Shown here: in pieces, positions 45,564 to 56,215 of the stretch
Position numbering within the stretch: the first letter of the stretch is position 1
Layout of the letters: each line of letters opens with the position of its first letter
Source of the DNA: Chitinophagaceae bacterium
GTDB taxonomy: Bacteria; Bacteroidota; Bacteroidia; Chitinophagales; Chitinophagaceae
Direction: 5' to 3'
NCBI GenBank assembly: GCA_016710935.1
Contig: JADJTY010000006.1
Coordinates: 62,001 to 126,000 of the forward strand
DNA length: 64,000 nucleotides
The notes under the pieces: model-generated
What the model was told of the DNA's origin: nothing
Database searches by the model: none
What the model saw: the letters and a program-made list of their open reading frames with translations, nothing else
Translations under genes and position numbers: made by a program

Positions 45564-46823
45564 ATGAATGTTTTAATAAAGCAGGCTACCATAATTGCTC
45601 CCTCCTCTCCCCATAACGGGCAAATAAAAGATATTTTAATAAAAGATGGTAAAATTGCCGCTATTGGTTCTAACCTTACTGATAAAGCCGACCAAACAAT
45701 TGAACAGTCCGGGTTGTGTGTAAGTATTGGCTGGATGGATATGTTTGCTGATTTTGGCGATCCGGGTTTTGAGCAAAAGGAAAGCCTGGAGTCTGGGGCA
45801 AAAGCCGCCGCTGCAGGCGGGTTTACAGATGTAATGCTGATACCCAACACCCTACCCGTGGTTGATAATAAAGCCCAGGTTGAATACCTTGTTCAAAAAG
45901 CAAAAGAACTGGCCATACATATTCACCCCCTGGGTGCCATATCTAAAAAGGCAGAAGGAAAAGACCTTGCTGAAATGTACGATATGCGGCAGTCTGGTGC
46001 CATTGCTTTCAGCGACGGGATCAATCCCGTTCAAAATTCAGGATTGGTGTTAAAAGCACTGCAATATGTAAAAACATGTAACGGAACCATTATTCAAATA
46101 CCCGATGATACCAGCATTGGCGCAAATGGATTGATGAACGAAGGGATCATTTCTACCCAAATGGGCTTACCGGGAAAACCCATACTGGCTGAAGAATTGA
46201 TGGTGGCCAGGGATCTGAAACTGGCAAGGTATGCCAACAGTAAAATTCATTTTACCGGCATTTCATCACCTAAGAGTATTGAATATATTAAGCGGTCAAA
46301 AGAAAGCGGCATACAGGTAACCTGCTCCATCACACCTTACCAGGTTTATTTTTGCGATGAAGATCTGCAGGGATACGATACCAATCTCAAATTAAATCCA
46401 CCTGTAAGAACAAAGGCCGATATGATGGCCATACAAAAAGCCTTACTGGACGGAACCATTGACTGTATTGCTTCCCACCATCAGCCCCACCACTGGGATG
46501 ATAAAGTGTGTGAGTTTGAGTATGCCAAACACGGCATGCTTGGCCTGGAAACCATGTTTGCCGTTTTAATGAGTGTTGGTTTACCTGCTGAAGATTTTGT
46601 GCAGATGCAAACCATCAACGTGAGGCATATATTTGGTTTGCCTATCCCCGAAATTAAAGAAGGTGAAATGGCTTCGCTTACTTTATTTGTACCCGGGCAG
46701 GAATTTACTTTTGAAGAAAACATGATACGATCCAAATCGAAAAACACTCCTTTCATCGGTAAAAAACTTAAAGGAAAAGTAGTAGGAATAATTAATAAAT
46801 CGAATATTCATCTGAACAACTAG
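45564..46823 (+). CDS. Dihydroorotase homologue lacking the metal site
   Basis: The amidohydrolase fold is clear (residues 1-60 beta domain, GWMDMFADFGDPGFEQKESL, AAAAGGFTDVMLIPNTLPVV, CSITPYQVYF, SHHQPHHWDDKVCEF). The HxH metal motif is FAD here, the His expected in the II-QIPDD strand is absent, and the catalytic Asp region reads ASHHQPH rather than TDHAPH. It is therefore probably a non-catalytic PyrC-type partner, as known in several lineages. ATG 45564 is used. It heads the glycan operon and ends 3 bases before the DUF4199 gene. Confidence 0.78.
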   Translation: MNVLIKQATIIAPSSPHNGQIKDILIKDGKIAAIGSNLTDKADQTIEQSGLCVSIGWMDMFADFGDPGFEQKESLESGAKAAAAGGFTDVMLIPNTLPVVDNKAQVEYLVQKAKELAIHIHPLGAISKKAEGKDLAEMYDMRQSGAIAFSDGINPVQNSGLVLKALQYVKTCNGTIIQIPDDTSIGANGLMNEGIISTQMGLPGKPILAEELMVARDLKLARYANSKIHFTGISSPKSIEYIKRSKESGIQVTCSITPYQVYFCDEDLQGYDTNLKLNPPVRTKADMMAIQKALLDGTIDCIASHHQPHHWDDKVCEFEYAKHGMLGLETMFAVLMSVGLPAEDFVQMQTINVRHIFGLPIPEIKEGEMASLTLFVPGQEFTFEENMIRSKSKNTPFIGKKLKGKVVGIINKSNIHLNN

Positions 46824-46826
46824 ATA

Positions 46827-47315
46827 ATGCTGAAAAATTTAAGTGCTACTAAAAAAGGATTGATAACGGGCCTGGCAATGATCGGCATATCATTGGGTAT
46901 TTTCTATTCAGGCCAGCCATTCGACAGTCCTTTGCAATACCTGATATATGTAGCTTATGCAGGCGGCATTGTATGGACGATTCGTGAATTCTCAAAATCG
47001 GAAGAGAACACCAATAAATTTGGTGCATTTTTTTTACAGGCTTTTAAATGCTTTATAGTAATTACGCTGCTGATGGTGGTGTTTACCTTTATTTTTAATA
47101 AGCAGCATCCCGAGTTTAAAGACAATATGGTAAAAGCCTATACCGATGACCTGGTTAAAAAAGGGAATAGTACGCCGGCAGAAATAGCTAAAAATATTGA
47201 AAGCGCTAAAGATTATTATCTCACAATGCTCATTTCAGGTGCTATATTTGGATATTTGATCATTGGAGCTATATTCTCAGCAGCTACTTCATTAATATTC
47301 ATCAAGAGAAAATAA
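46827..47315 (+). CDS. DUF4199 membrane protein
   Basis: This 162-residue protein has four membrane segments (GLITGLAMIGISLGIFYSG, LQYLIYVAYAGGIVWTI, FIVITLLMVVFTFIF and TMLISGAIFGYLIIGAIFS) with a periplasmic loop carrying HPEFKDNMVKAYTDDL, which is the DUF4199 pattern. Its function is unknown. It lies 3 bases after the dihydroorotase-like gene and 4 before the glycosyltransferase, a placement often seen in Bacteroidota. Confidence 0.8.
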   Translation: MLKNLSATKKGLITGLAMIGISLGIFYSGQPFDSPLQYLIYVAYAGGIVWTIREFSKSEENTNKFGAFFLQAFKCFIVITLLMVVFTFIFNKQHPEFKDNMVKAYTDDLVKKGNSTPAEIAKNIESAKDYYLTMLISGAIFGYLIIGAIFSAATSLIFIKRK

Positions 47316-47319
47316 GCTA

Positions 47320-48261
47320 ATGGATCTATCAATTGTAATCCCGCTGTATAACGAAGATGAATCTTTGCCCGAACTGTCGGCATGGATAGGAAAAGTAATG
47401 CTGCAAAATAATTTCAGCTATGAAATTATTTTTATTGATGACGGCAGCACCGATGATTCCTGGCAAGTGATTGAACAGCTTCGTGAAGCCGATCCGAATA
47501 TTAAAGGCATTAAATTTCAACGCAATTATGGTAAAAGCGCAGCACTGAACGAAGGCTTTAAAGCTGCACAGGGCGAAGTGATCATTACCATGGATGCCGA
47601 TATGCAGGATAGCCCGGATGAAATTCCGGAACTGCGCAGAATGATCATGGAAGACGGATTTGATATAGTAAGCGGCTGGAAAAAAAAGCGTTACGATAAT
47701 ACACTCACTAAAAATATTCCTTCAAAATTATTTAATGCTGCAGCAAGAAAAAGCTCGGGCATTAAATTGCACGATTTTAACTGCGGGTTAAAATCATACC
47801 GCAAAAAAGTGGTGAAGAGCGTTGAAATTTATGGAGAAATGCACCGCTACATTCCCATCCTGGCCAAATGGGCAGGCTTTAGAAATATTGGTGAAAAAGT
47901 GGTAGAGCACCGTGCACGTAAATACGGCGTTACCAAATTTGGCTGGGAGCGTTTTGTAAATGGCTTTCTCGATCTGGGATCGATCATGTTTGTTGGCAAG
48001 TTTGGTAAAAGGCCCATGCATTTTTTTGGGTTATGGGGCACGCTGTTCTTCTTTTCTGGTTTTATGATCTTTTTATACCTTACCATTTCCAAATTCTTTT
48101 TTGATCAAACCGGTATGACACAACGGCCACTCTTCTTCGTTGCCATTTTGGTAATGATCATTGGTTCGCAACTTTTCCTGGCCGGGTTTATTGGGGAATT
48201 GATTGCCCGAAACTCGCCTGAAAGAAATAATTATTTAATAGAAGAAAAAAAGGGTTTATAA
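47320..48261 (+). CDS. Family 2 glycosyltransferase (DPM1/GtrB-like)
   Basis: The GT2 domain has SIVIPLYNEDESLPEL, FIDDGSTDDSWQVI, MDADMQDSPDEI (the DxD region) and a DFNCGLKSYRKK motif. Two C-terminal membrane helices (ALWGTLFFFSGFMIFLYL region and FFVAILVMIIGSQLFLAGF) match polyprenyl-phosphate glycosyltransferases. It probably transfers a sugar to undecaprenyl phosphate at the inner membrane. It is tightly packed between the DUF4199 gene and the GT4 gene. Confidence 0.88.
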   Translation: MDLSIVIPLYNEDESLPELSAWIGKVMLQNNFSYEIIFIDDGSTDDSWQVIEQLREADPNIKGIKFQRNYGKSAALNEGFKAAQGEVIITMDADMQDSPDEIPELRRMIMEDGFDIVSGWKKKRYDNTLTKNIPSKLFNAAARKSSGIKLHDFNCGLKSYRKKVVKSVEIYGEMHRYIPILAKWAGFRNIGEKVVEHRARKYGVTKFGWERFVNGFLDLGSIMFVGKFGKRPMHFFGLWGTLFFFSGFMIFLYLTISKFFFDQTGMTQRPLFFVAILVMIIGSQLFLAGFIGELIARNSPERNNYLIEEKKGL

Positions 48262-48264
48262 ACT

Positions 48265-49401
48265 ATGCATGTTATCATCATAGGCCCGGCACATCCCTTA
48301 CGTGGCGGTGGTATTACCACTTTCAATGAAAGGCTGGCAAGACAATTTCAAAATGAAGGACATCATACCAGTATCTACTCTTTCTCCTTACAATATCCCG
48401 GATTTTTATTCCCCGGTAAATCACAGTTTACAGATGAGCCTGCACCAAAAGACCTCGATATTCATACCAGGATCAACTCTGTAAATCCATTGAACTGGCT
48501 GCTTGTTGGTAACGAAATAAAAAAACGCAGGCCCGATATTATTATTGTAAGATACTGGATACCCCTGATGGGCCCTTGCCTGGGCACGATCTTACGCATC
48601 ATCAAAAAAAACAAACACACCCGTATCATCTGCATTGCAGATAATATTGTACCACACGAAAAGCGTTTTGGCGATAAACCATTCACCCGTTATTTTATTA
48701 AACCGGTAGATGCTTTTATTACTATGAGCGAAAAGGTTTTAGCAGATCTGAGATCATTCACAACAAAAAAGGCTTTACTGGTACCCCACCCCTTGTATGA
48801 TAATTTTGGAGAGAAGATAAGTAAGGAATTGGCAAGAAAGCAATTGGCAATTGGCAATGAGCAAAAGATCATTCTGTTTTTCGGCTTTATCAGAAAATAT
48901 AAAGGATTAGATATTTTATTAGATGCTATAAAAATTGTAAAAGATTCGACATTGCCAATTGCCAATTGCCAATTGTTGATCGCCGGCGAATTTTATGATG
49001 ACCCAAAATTGTATAATGAGCAAATTGACAGACTTGGTATCAGAAATAATTTGATCTTACACACAGACTTCATTCCCGACAGCGAAGTAAAAAATTACCT
49101 GTGTGCTGCTGATGTGGTTATTCAGCCCTACCGCAATGCAACACAAAGCGGCGTTACGCCCCTGGCCTATCATTTTGAAGTGCCCATGATCGTTACCAAT
49201 GTTGGCGGCTTACCGGCCATGGTGCCCGATAATAAAGTAGGCCTTGTTGCAGAACCAACTGCAGCTTCACTGGCAGAAAAAATAATAGAATACTTTGACA
49301 AAGGCGAAAACCATTTTCTTCCGCACCTGCTGGAAGAAAAGAAAAAATTCAGCTGGACAAAAATGCTGGAAAGCATACTTGAAGTGGCCAATAGTAAGTA
49401 A
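48265..49401 (+). CDS. Family 4 glycosyltransferase
   Basis: A GT-B fold enzyme with an N-terminal GPAHPLRGGGITTFNERLA, an ADNIVPHEKRF hinge and a C-terminal donor site: ILFFGFIRKYKGLDILLDAI, DFIPDSEVKNYLCAADVVIQ, SGVTPLAYHFEVPMIVTNVG. The coding sequence includes an inverted pair of heptamer-type repeats (48840-48969). It follows the GT2 gene by 3 bases and precedes hddA by 22. The acceptor is unknown; it may build the same heptose-containing glycan. Confidence 0.88.
   Translation: MHVIIIGPAHPLRGGGITTFNERLARQFQNEGHHTSIYSFSLQYPGFLFPGKSQFTDEPAPKDLDIHTRINSVNPLNWLLVGNEIKKRRPDIIIVRYWIPLMGPCLGTILRIIKKNKHTRIICIADNIVPHEKRFGDKPFTRYFIKPVDAFITMSEKVLADLRSFTTKKALLVPHPLYDNFGEKISKELARKQLAIGNEQKIILFFGFIRKYKGLDILLDAIKIVKDSTLPIANCQLLIAGEFYDDPKLYNEQIDRLGIRNNLILHTDFIPDSEVKNYLCAADVVIQPYRNATQSGVTPLAYHFEVPMIVTNVGGLPAMVPDNKVGLVAEPTAASLAEKIIEYFDKGENHFLPHLLEEKKKFSWTKMLESILEVANSK
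48840..48969. repeat. Inverted heptamer repeat inside the GT4 gene
   Basis: GCAATTGGCAATTGGCAATG (48840-48859) and its exact reverse complement (48950-48969) flank a 90-base stretch of the coding sequence. Each arm is a tandem array of a seven-base unit (ATTGGCA / AATTGCC). The reading frame stays open through both. Confidence 0.75.
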
Positions 49402-49423
49402 ATTGCCACATTAAACCCAATAC

Positions 49424-50446
49424 ATGATCTACAGAAGTAAAGCTCCTTTAAGAATTGGCCTGGCCGGTGGCGGTACGGATGTGAGCCCCTACAGCGATCA
49501 GTTTGGCGGTGCTATTTTAAATGCTACCATTTCTCTTACTGCTTATGCAGCTATTGAAACTTTACCCGATAATAAAATAATTGTAGAAGCACTTGACAGG
49601 GATGAAGCACAAACTTTTGATTTGCAGGCTGAATTACCGATTGATGGCACACTCGATCTTTTAAAAGGTGTATACAACCGGGTTCAAAAAGATCATTTAC
49701 CCACGTTACAGGGTTTCAGGCTTTCAACTTTTGTAGATGCGCCTGCCGGTTCTGGTTTGGGTACTTCATCCACTTTAGTAGTGGCCGTGCTGGGTGCTTT
49801 TAAAGAAATGCTGAAACTGCCAATGGATGAATATAAAATTGCACAGTATGCTTATGATATTGAACGCAACGATCTCCAACTGGCCGGTGGTAAGCAGGAT
49901 CAATATGCTGCTACTTTTGGCGGCGTAAATTTCATGGAGTTTTATGCAGGGGATAAAGTGATCGTAAACCCGTTGCGCATCAAACCCCAGTATTTGCATG
50001 AACTGGAAAATAACCTGGTGCTTTACTTTACCTCAACCTCCAGGGAGAGCGCAGCAATCATTAAAGAGCAGGTAAAAAATGTACAGGAGAAAAATGAGAA
50101 AAGCATTGAAGCCATGCATCATTTAAAAGACCAGGCCAAAATGATGAAAGAAGCTTTACTGCAGGGCAAACTGGATGAGATCGGGCTGATACTGGATTAT
50201 GGCTTTGAACAGAAAAGGAATATGGCAGCCAACATCAGCAACAGCAGTATTGAAGAAGTGTATGCAGCTGCAAAAGCTGCCGGTGCAACCGGAGGTAAAA
50301 TTAGCGGTGCCGGCGGGGGTGGATTTATGATTTTTTATTGCCCCGGCAATACCCGCCATGCTGTTATAAAAACATTGAATACTTTTGGTGGCACCGTAAG
50401 AGATTATTCTTTCACCAAATATGGTTTAACAACCTGGAGCGTTTAA
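49424..50446 (+). CDS. hddA: D-glycero-alpha-D-manno-heptose 7-phosphate kinase
   Basis: GHMP-family kinase that phosphorylates position 1 of D-glycero-D-manno-heptose 7-phosphate. PLRIGLAGGGTDVSPYSDQF at the start, PAGSGLGTSSTLVVAVLGAF (ATP-binding loop) and GGKISGAGGGGFMIFYC near the C-terminus are the three GHMP motifs. Residues GGKQDQYAATFGGVNF are typical of HddA. It sits with gmhA, hddC and gmhB, completing the GDP-heptose branch. Confidence 0.9.
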   Translation: MIYRSKAPLRIGLAGGGTDVSPYSDQFGGAILNATISLTAYAAIETLPDNKIIVEALDRDEAQTFDLQAELPIDGTLDLLKGVYNRVQKDHLPTLQGFRLSTFVDAPAGSGLGTSSTLVVAVLGAFKEMLKLPMDEYKIAQYAYDIERNDLQLAGGKQDQYAATFGGVNFMEFYAGDKVIVNPLRIKPQYLHELENNLVLYFTSTSRESAAIIKEQVKNVQEKNEKSIEAMHHLKDQAKMMKEALLQGKLDEIGLILDYGFEQKRNMAANISNSSIEEVYAAAKAAGATGGKISGAGGGGFMIFYCPGNTRHAVIKTLNTFGGTVRDYSFTKYGLTTWSV

Positions 50447-50456
50447 TTTAAATTTT

Positions 50457-51028
50457 ATGGAACAGATAAAAAATATTGTACAGTCTTCCATTAATGTAAA
50501 ACAGGATGTACTGCAAAATGAAGACCTGCTGCAAACTGTACAGGAATGCATTGCGGTGATCGTACATGCTTTTAAAAACGGTAACAAGGTTTTGTTTTGC
50601 GGCAATGGTGGCAGTGCTGCCGATGCACAACACCTGGCTGCCGAATTCAGCGGACGTTTTTATACCGACAGGGATGCGTTGCCTGCCGAGGCCCTGCATT
50701 GCAATACCTCTTATCTTACAGCCGTGGCAAATGATTATAGTTATGATGTGATCTATTCACGCTTAATTAAAGGCATAGGCAACAAAGGCGATGTATTGGT
50801 TGGCCTAAGCACATCTGGCAATAGCGCCAATATTTACAATGCTTTTGAAGTAGCAAAAGAAAAGGAATGACCACCATAGCATTTACCGGTCTTACCGGCG
50901 GTACCTTGAAAAGTCTTTCTGATTATCTTATCAACGTACCCTCAACCGATACGCCACGCATACAGGAAAGCCATATCATGCTGGGACATATTATTTGTCA
51001 ATTGGTAGAAGCTGAATATTTCGGATGA
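50457..51028 (+). CDS. gmhA: Sedoheptulose-7-phosphate isomerase GmhA, frameshifted
   Basis: The SIS-domain isomerase makes D-glycero-D-manno-heptose 7-phosphate. The first frame (to 50870) has LFCGNGGSAADAQHLAAEFS and LVGLSTSGNSANIYNAFEVA, then stops. One missing G in the GG at 50864-50865 moves the reading frame, which continues MTTIAFTGLTGGTLKSLSDY, PRIQESHIMLGHIICQLVE and ends FG at TGA 51026-51028. The restored length is 190 residues, normal for GmhA. Its stop overlaps the hddC start (ATGA), confirming the true end. Confidence 0.87.
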
Positions 51029-51726
51029 TCAAAGAAGCAATCATATTAGCTGGCGGGCTGGGTACAAGATTAAGAAGCGTAGTAAGTGATGTTCCTAAAT
51101 GCATGGCGCCAGTTGCCGGTAAACCATTTTTATACTTTGTGATAAACCACTTATTAAACCAGGGAGTTGATTCATTCATTTTCTCTGTTGGATATAAAAG
51201 TGAAATGATCATTGATTATTTAAATGAACAATATCCCGGTCTCAACAAACAATTTTCAACAGAGGCAGAACCTTTGGGTACTGGAGGCGCTGTAAAGCTT
51301 GCCTGCAGCCTGGCTACAGAAAAAAATATATTGATTTTGAATGGTGATACACTTTTTAAAATTGATGTTGAACGGGTGTCTGATTTTCATACCAGCTGTG
51401 ATGCAGATTGCACTTTATCATTAAAACCGATGAATGATTTTGACCGGTACGGGGTAGTTGAATTAAACGACGACGAAGGTATTGCAAGCTTTCAGGAAAA
51501 ACAACAATTCAAATCTGGTTTAATAAACGGTGGTGTTTATGCACTTAATGTTGCCAGGTTTTTGCAGGAAGATCTTCCTCAAAAATTCTCTTTTGAAAAA
51601 GATTACCTGGAAGTATATTTTGATAAAAGGAAAATGTTTGGAATTATACAGGATGAATATTTTATTGATATTGGTATACCGGAAGATTTTGAAAGAGCAC
51701 AGGTTGAGTTAAGGGATAGGAATTAG
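51025..51726 (+). CDS. hddC: D-glycero-alpha-D-manno-heptose 1-phosphate guanylyltransferase
   Basis: Nucleotidyltransferase with AIILAGGLGTRLRSVVSDVPKC (the GG..TRLR.....PK signature, shortened here), LILNGDTLFKIDV and FIDIGIPEDFERA. It activates heptose 1-phosphate with GTP. The 233-residue length fits HddC. It overlaps gmhA by four bases and is 31 bases before gmhB. Which nucleotide it uses is inferred from the neighbouring hddA. Confidence 0.87.
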   Translation: MIKEAIILAGGLGTRLRSVVSDVPKCMAPVAGKPFLYFVINHLLNQGVDSFIFSVGYKSEMIIDYLNEQYPGLNKQFSTEAEPLGTGGAVKLACSLATEKNILILNGDTLFKIDVERVSDFHTSCDADCTLSLKPMNDFDRYGVVELNDDEGIASFQEKQQFKSGLINGGVYALNVARFLQEDLPQKFSFEKDYLEVYFDKRKMFGIIQDEYFIDIGIPEDFERAQVELRDRN

Positions 51727-51757
51727 AACATTAATATTGTTAGTTTTTATTTTTATT

Positions 51758-52315
51758 ATGATCGATTTAAACCAAATAGACAATACCTGGACACTCTTCC
51801 TCGACCGCGATGGCGTAATAAACCACGAAAAACACCTGGATTATATTCACACCTGGGATGAATTTACTTTTTATGAAGGTGTGAAAGAAGCCATTGCTGT
51901 TTTTGCAAAAACATTTCACCGTATCATTGTTGTAACCAATCAAAAAGGTATTGGAAAAGGTGTAACAAAATCAGAAGACCTCCAGCTCATTCATAAAAAC
52001 ATGATTGCTGCTATTGAAAAAAAAGGTGGAAGAATTGATGCTGTGTATTTTTGTCCAGACCTGGACAGTGACAGTCCCAACCGCAAACCAAACCCCGGCA
52101 TGGGTTTGCAGGCAGTACAGGATTTTCCGGATATTGACCTGGATAAAGCCATCATGATCGGCAATACCCTCAGCGATATGGAGTTTGGCCGCAACCTGGG
52201 TGTACAAACCATTTTCCTGCCCACCACCCGGCCAGAAGTGGATCTAAACGATGAACGCATTGATGTTGTGTATGAATCACTGATAGCATTTGCAAATGAT
52301 CTCAAATCCATGTAA
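51758..52315 (+). CDS. gmhB: D-glycero-alpha-D-manno-heptose 1,7-bisphosphate 7-phosphatase
   Basis: HAD phosphatase with FLDRDGVINHEKHLDYIH (motif I DxD), VVTNQKGIGKGVT (motif II), FCPDLDSDSPNRKPNPGM and IMIGNTLSDMEFGRNLG (motif IV). It removes the 7-phosphate between the HddA and HddC steps. ATG 51758 is used. The zinc-binding cysteine cluster of E. coli-type GmhB is reduced to a single C in FCPDLD, suggesting a zinc-free variant. It is the last gene of the operon. Confidence 0.88.
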   Translation: MIDLNQIDNTWTLFLDRDGVINHEKHLDYIHTWDEFTFYEGVKEAIAVFAKTFHRIIVVTNQKGIGKGVTKSEDLQLIHKNMIAAIEKKGGRIDAVYFCPDLDSDSPNRKPNPGMGLQAVQDFPDIDLDKAIMIGNTLSDMEFGRNLGVQTIFLPTTRPEVDLNDERIDVVYESLIAFANDLKSM

Positions 52316-52341
52316 TCTGTTTAATCTGTGGCTAATCTTTA
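52308..52341. repeat. Dispersed repeat after gmhB
   Basis: The segment TGTAATCTGTTTAATCTGTG and flanks is similar to the reverse complement of 55914-55947. Such TAATCTGTG-type repeats recur between genes in this phylum, as far as I recall. Confidence 0.45.
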
Positions 52342-52406
52342 GTTAAATTTTACCCATTCCAATAGCATATTATCCGTCGTATTTTAAGTTTGGTTATTTT
52401 TATTGC

Positions 52407-53380
52407 ATGAAGCCACTGTTCATTTTACTTTTATTGTCTTTTATCAGCATAAGCTCCTTTGCACAGGGTGTTGGTAAGGCCGAGCTAACAGTATTACAAC
52501 AAAAGAAGATTCATTAAAAGAGTATTCAATAAAAATTATACAGGGTATTAATGCTGAAAACCGTTTTAATGCCGACAGTATGTTTACAAGGTTACTGGTA
52601 CGTGCATTAAAAACCAAAAACTCCTTCCACTACCCTTTCGATTCTTTGCAAACGGTTTCCATCCAGTACTCGCCGGATAGTGTGTTCCGCATTTTTACCT
52701 GGCAACTGGTCATCAACGAAAATGTTATACGCCAGCACGGAGCCATACAAATGAAAACCTATGACGGCTCTTTAAAATTATACCCGTTGATCGATAAGTC
52801 GGATGTTACTACCAATGTACAGGATACCATCGGCAATCATTTTGGCTGGATCGGTGCCATCTATTACAAGATCATCGTCAAGCGCAGCAGTAACCAGAAT
52901 TATTATACACTGCTTGGTTTTGATGAGAACAATATACGCAGCAGCCGCAAAATAATTGAAGTGCTCAATTTTATTAATGGTGAACCTGTTTTTGGCGGCC
53001 GTTATTTCAGTTATGAAGATGACAAGATTTTTAAATCGGCACACAGCCGGTATATCATGGAGTATAAAAAAGAAGCAGGGCCACGTTTAAATTATGATAA
53101 GGAACTCGACATGATCATTGTGGAACACCTGGTTTCGGAAAGCAATGAGCCTGCAAAGAAATGGACACTTATTGGTGACGGAGATTATGAAGGTTTTAAA
53201 TGGAAGAATGGCAAGTGGGTGCATGTAGAAAAAGTGTTTAACCTGGTTACACCCGATGGACAGGCTCCCACGCCCAACCCTATCCGTGACCCATCAGGTA
53301 ACCTGGATGAAAATAAATTAAAAGGTGCTGAAGAAGAAGCGAAGCCTCCTGTTAAACCAAAGGGTAAGGGCGATAATTAA
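52407..53380 (+). CDS. Secreted protein of unknown function, frameshifted near its start
   Basis: ATG 52407 opens a signal peptide (KPLFILLLLSFISISSFAQG). The frame stops after LQQKKIH; adding one A to the A4 at 52501-52504 continues KEDSLKEYSIKIIQGINAEN and joins the 52580-53380 frame for 324 residues. The mature part has repeated aromatic beta motifs (VFRIFTWQLVINENVIRQHG, GWIGAIYYKIIVKRSSNQNY, KKWTLIGDGDYEGFKWKNGK) and a proline/lysine-rich tail. I do not recognise the family. Confidence 0.65.
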
Positions 53381-53397
53381 GGATTATTACTTAATAA

Positions 53398-53778
53398 TTA
53401 TTGAGCAGCCTCTACCAAAAATGTTCCCAGGTCAACAACCTCTCCCTGTCCCATTTTAAATTTCTCCAGTCCTTCCATATCAATGTCACGCATAACCGGG
53501 CTTTGAAAGATAAGCGCCTCCCCATGGTACAAAGCAAAGTACAGGTCCGGATTTACTTCCGGATTTAAAAAATCCATATAAGCGCCGTGCTTAAAAGTAA
53601 CCGTGGCGGTTCCGTTTTCATCCAATGCACTTTTGCCCAGGTAGTCATCTTCCATCAAATCTTTTTCATACAACCTGAACTCATAGCCTTCGCCGGTTAA
53701 AGGCGCATCGCTACCCTTACGGATGAAGCTGGCTTTTACTTCTATGTTTATATCTGCATCTAAAGAAAAATTGCTCAT
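53398..53778 (-). CDS. Small hypothetical beta-sandwich protein
   Basis: This 126-residue acidic protein has no signal peptide. IEVKASFIRKGSDAPLTGEG, YEFRLYEKDLMEDDYLGKSA, LDENGTATVTFKHGAY and LYFALYHGEALIFQSPV look like the strands of a transthyretin-like or C2-like sandwich. I do not recognise the family with certainty. It converges on the secreted gene at 52407 with 17 bases between the stops. Confidence 0.6.
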   Translation of the reverse strand: MSNFSLDADINIEVKASFIRKGSDAPLTGEGYEFRLYEKDLMEDDYLGKSALDENGTATVTFKHGAYMDFLNPEVNPDLYFALYHGEALIFQSPVMRDIDMEGLEKFKMGQGEVVDLGTFLVEAAQ

Positions 53779-53790
53779 GATGTTTGTTTT

Positions 53791-53974
53791 ACCTCACCCC
53801 AGCCCTCTCCTGGGGGAGAGGGAGGATGATTTCGGTTATTATTAAATTTGCGTTTATTAAAAGTGATTTCGTAAATCTTTGAATCTTCCTTCTGTCAAAA
53901 TTAGTTTATTCTATTTCTAACTTCTGCTCCAGTTCCCCCTTTCCTTCGGTAATGAGCGTAGTCGAATTACGCTC
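53791..53974. repeat. Two short hairpin repeats between the small hypothetical gene and lepA
   Basis: CCCTCTCC (53803-53810) pairs with GGAGAGGG (53815-53822), and GAGCGTA (53954-53960) with TACGCTC (53968-53974). The first belongs to a widely dispersed CTCACCCCAGCCCTCTCC-type sequence. No gene lies in this gap. Confidence 0.5.
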
Positions 53975-53995
53975 AGGACGGGCGGAGGGGGTTTT

Positions 53996-55786
<1,791 letters not shown>

Positions 55787-55833
55787 GTACGTTCTATGCT
55801 CTTTTTGAGGGTGCAAAAGTAGTTTATTTTAAG

Positions 55834-55947
55834 CACTGAGCGAAGTCGAAGTGTGACTATGTGTAGAATTTCGAGCGAAGTCGAGAAATAGTTGAACTCG
55901 AATGAAAGATAAACGGCCACGGATTACACAGATTTACACGGATTTTG
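55834..55947. repeat. Cluster of REP-like palindromes upstream of lepA
   Basis: The gap 55787-56215 contains CACTGAGCGAAGTCGAAGTG (55834-55853), a related ATTTCGAGCGAAGTCGAGAAAT-type palindrome at 55868-55889 and CGGATTACACAGATTTACAC within 55914-55947. All look like dispersed Bacteroidota intergenic repeats. No coding region is seen in the gap. Confidence 0.55.
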
Positions 55948-56163
55948 TCGGGCTGAGGAACGAAACATCTCATAACGCAGAATGTATTGTTGATACCGGC
56001 TTAAATTTTTCATAGCATCATCGTTACGAACTTGTTCTGTTATAAATTTATTTCCATTGCTAGTGGAATTCTATGATCAATTTTTTCATCGGCATACCAA
56101 TATGCTGCTTTTATTAAAGCATAGTTGCTCAGCGAAGACTCGAAGTATAACTGAGGAAAATAA

Positions 56164-56197
56164 AAAATAGCGCCTTACGCAGGCGCTATTTTATTTT
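56164..56197 (-). terminator. Terminator after the lipoprotein gene
   Basis: AATAGCGCC (56166-56174) and GGCGCTATT (56182-56190) form a perfect 9-bp stem with T-runs on both sides, so it can work in either direction. It closes the minus-strand gene that ends at 56216. Confidence 0.8.
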
Positions 56198-56215
56198 ATG
56201 ATTGATAAACCTCCA

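Noticed and set aside
48840..48969. CRISPR array
   Set aside because: The heptamer tandem units are inverted and in frame within a gene, with no regular spacers; no cas genes are in the window.
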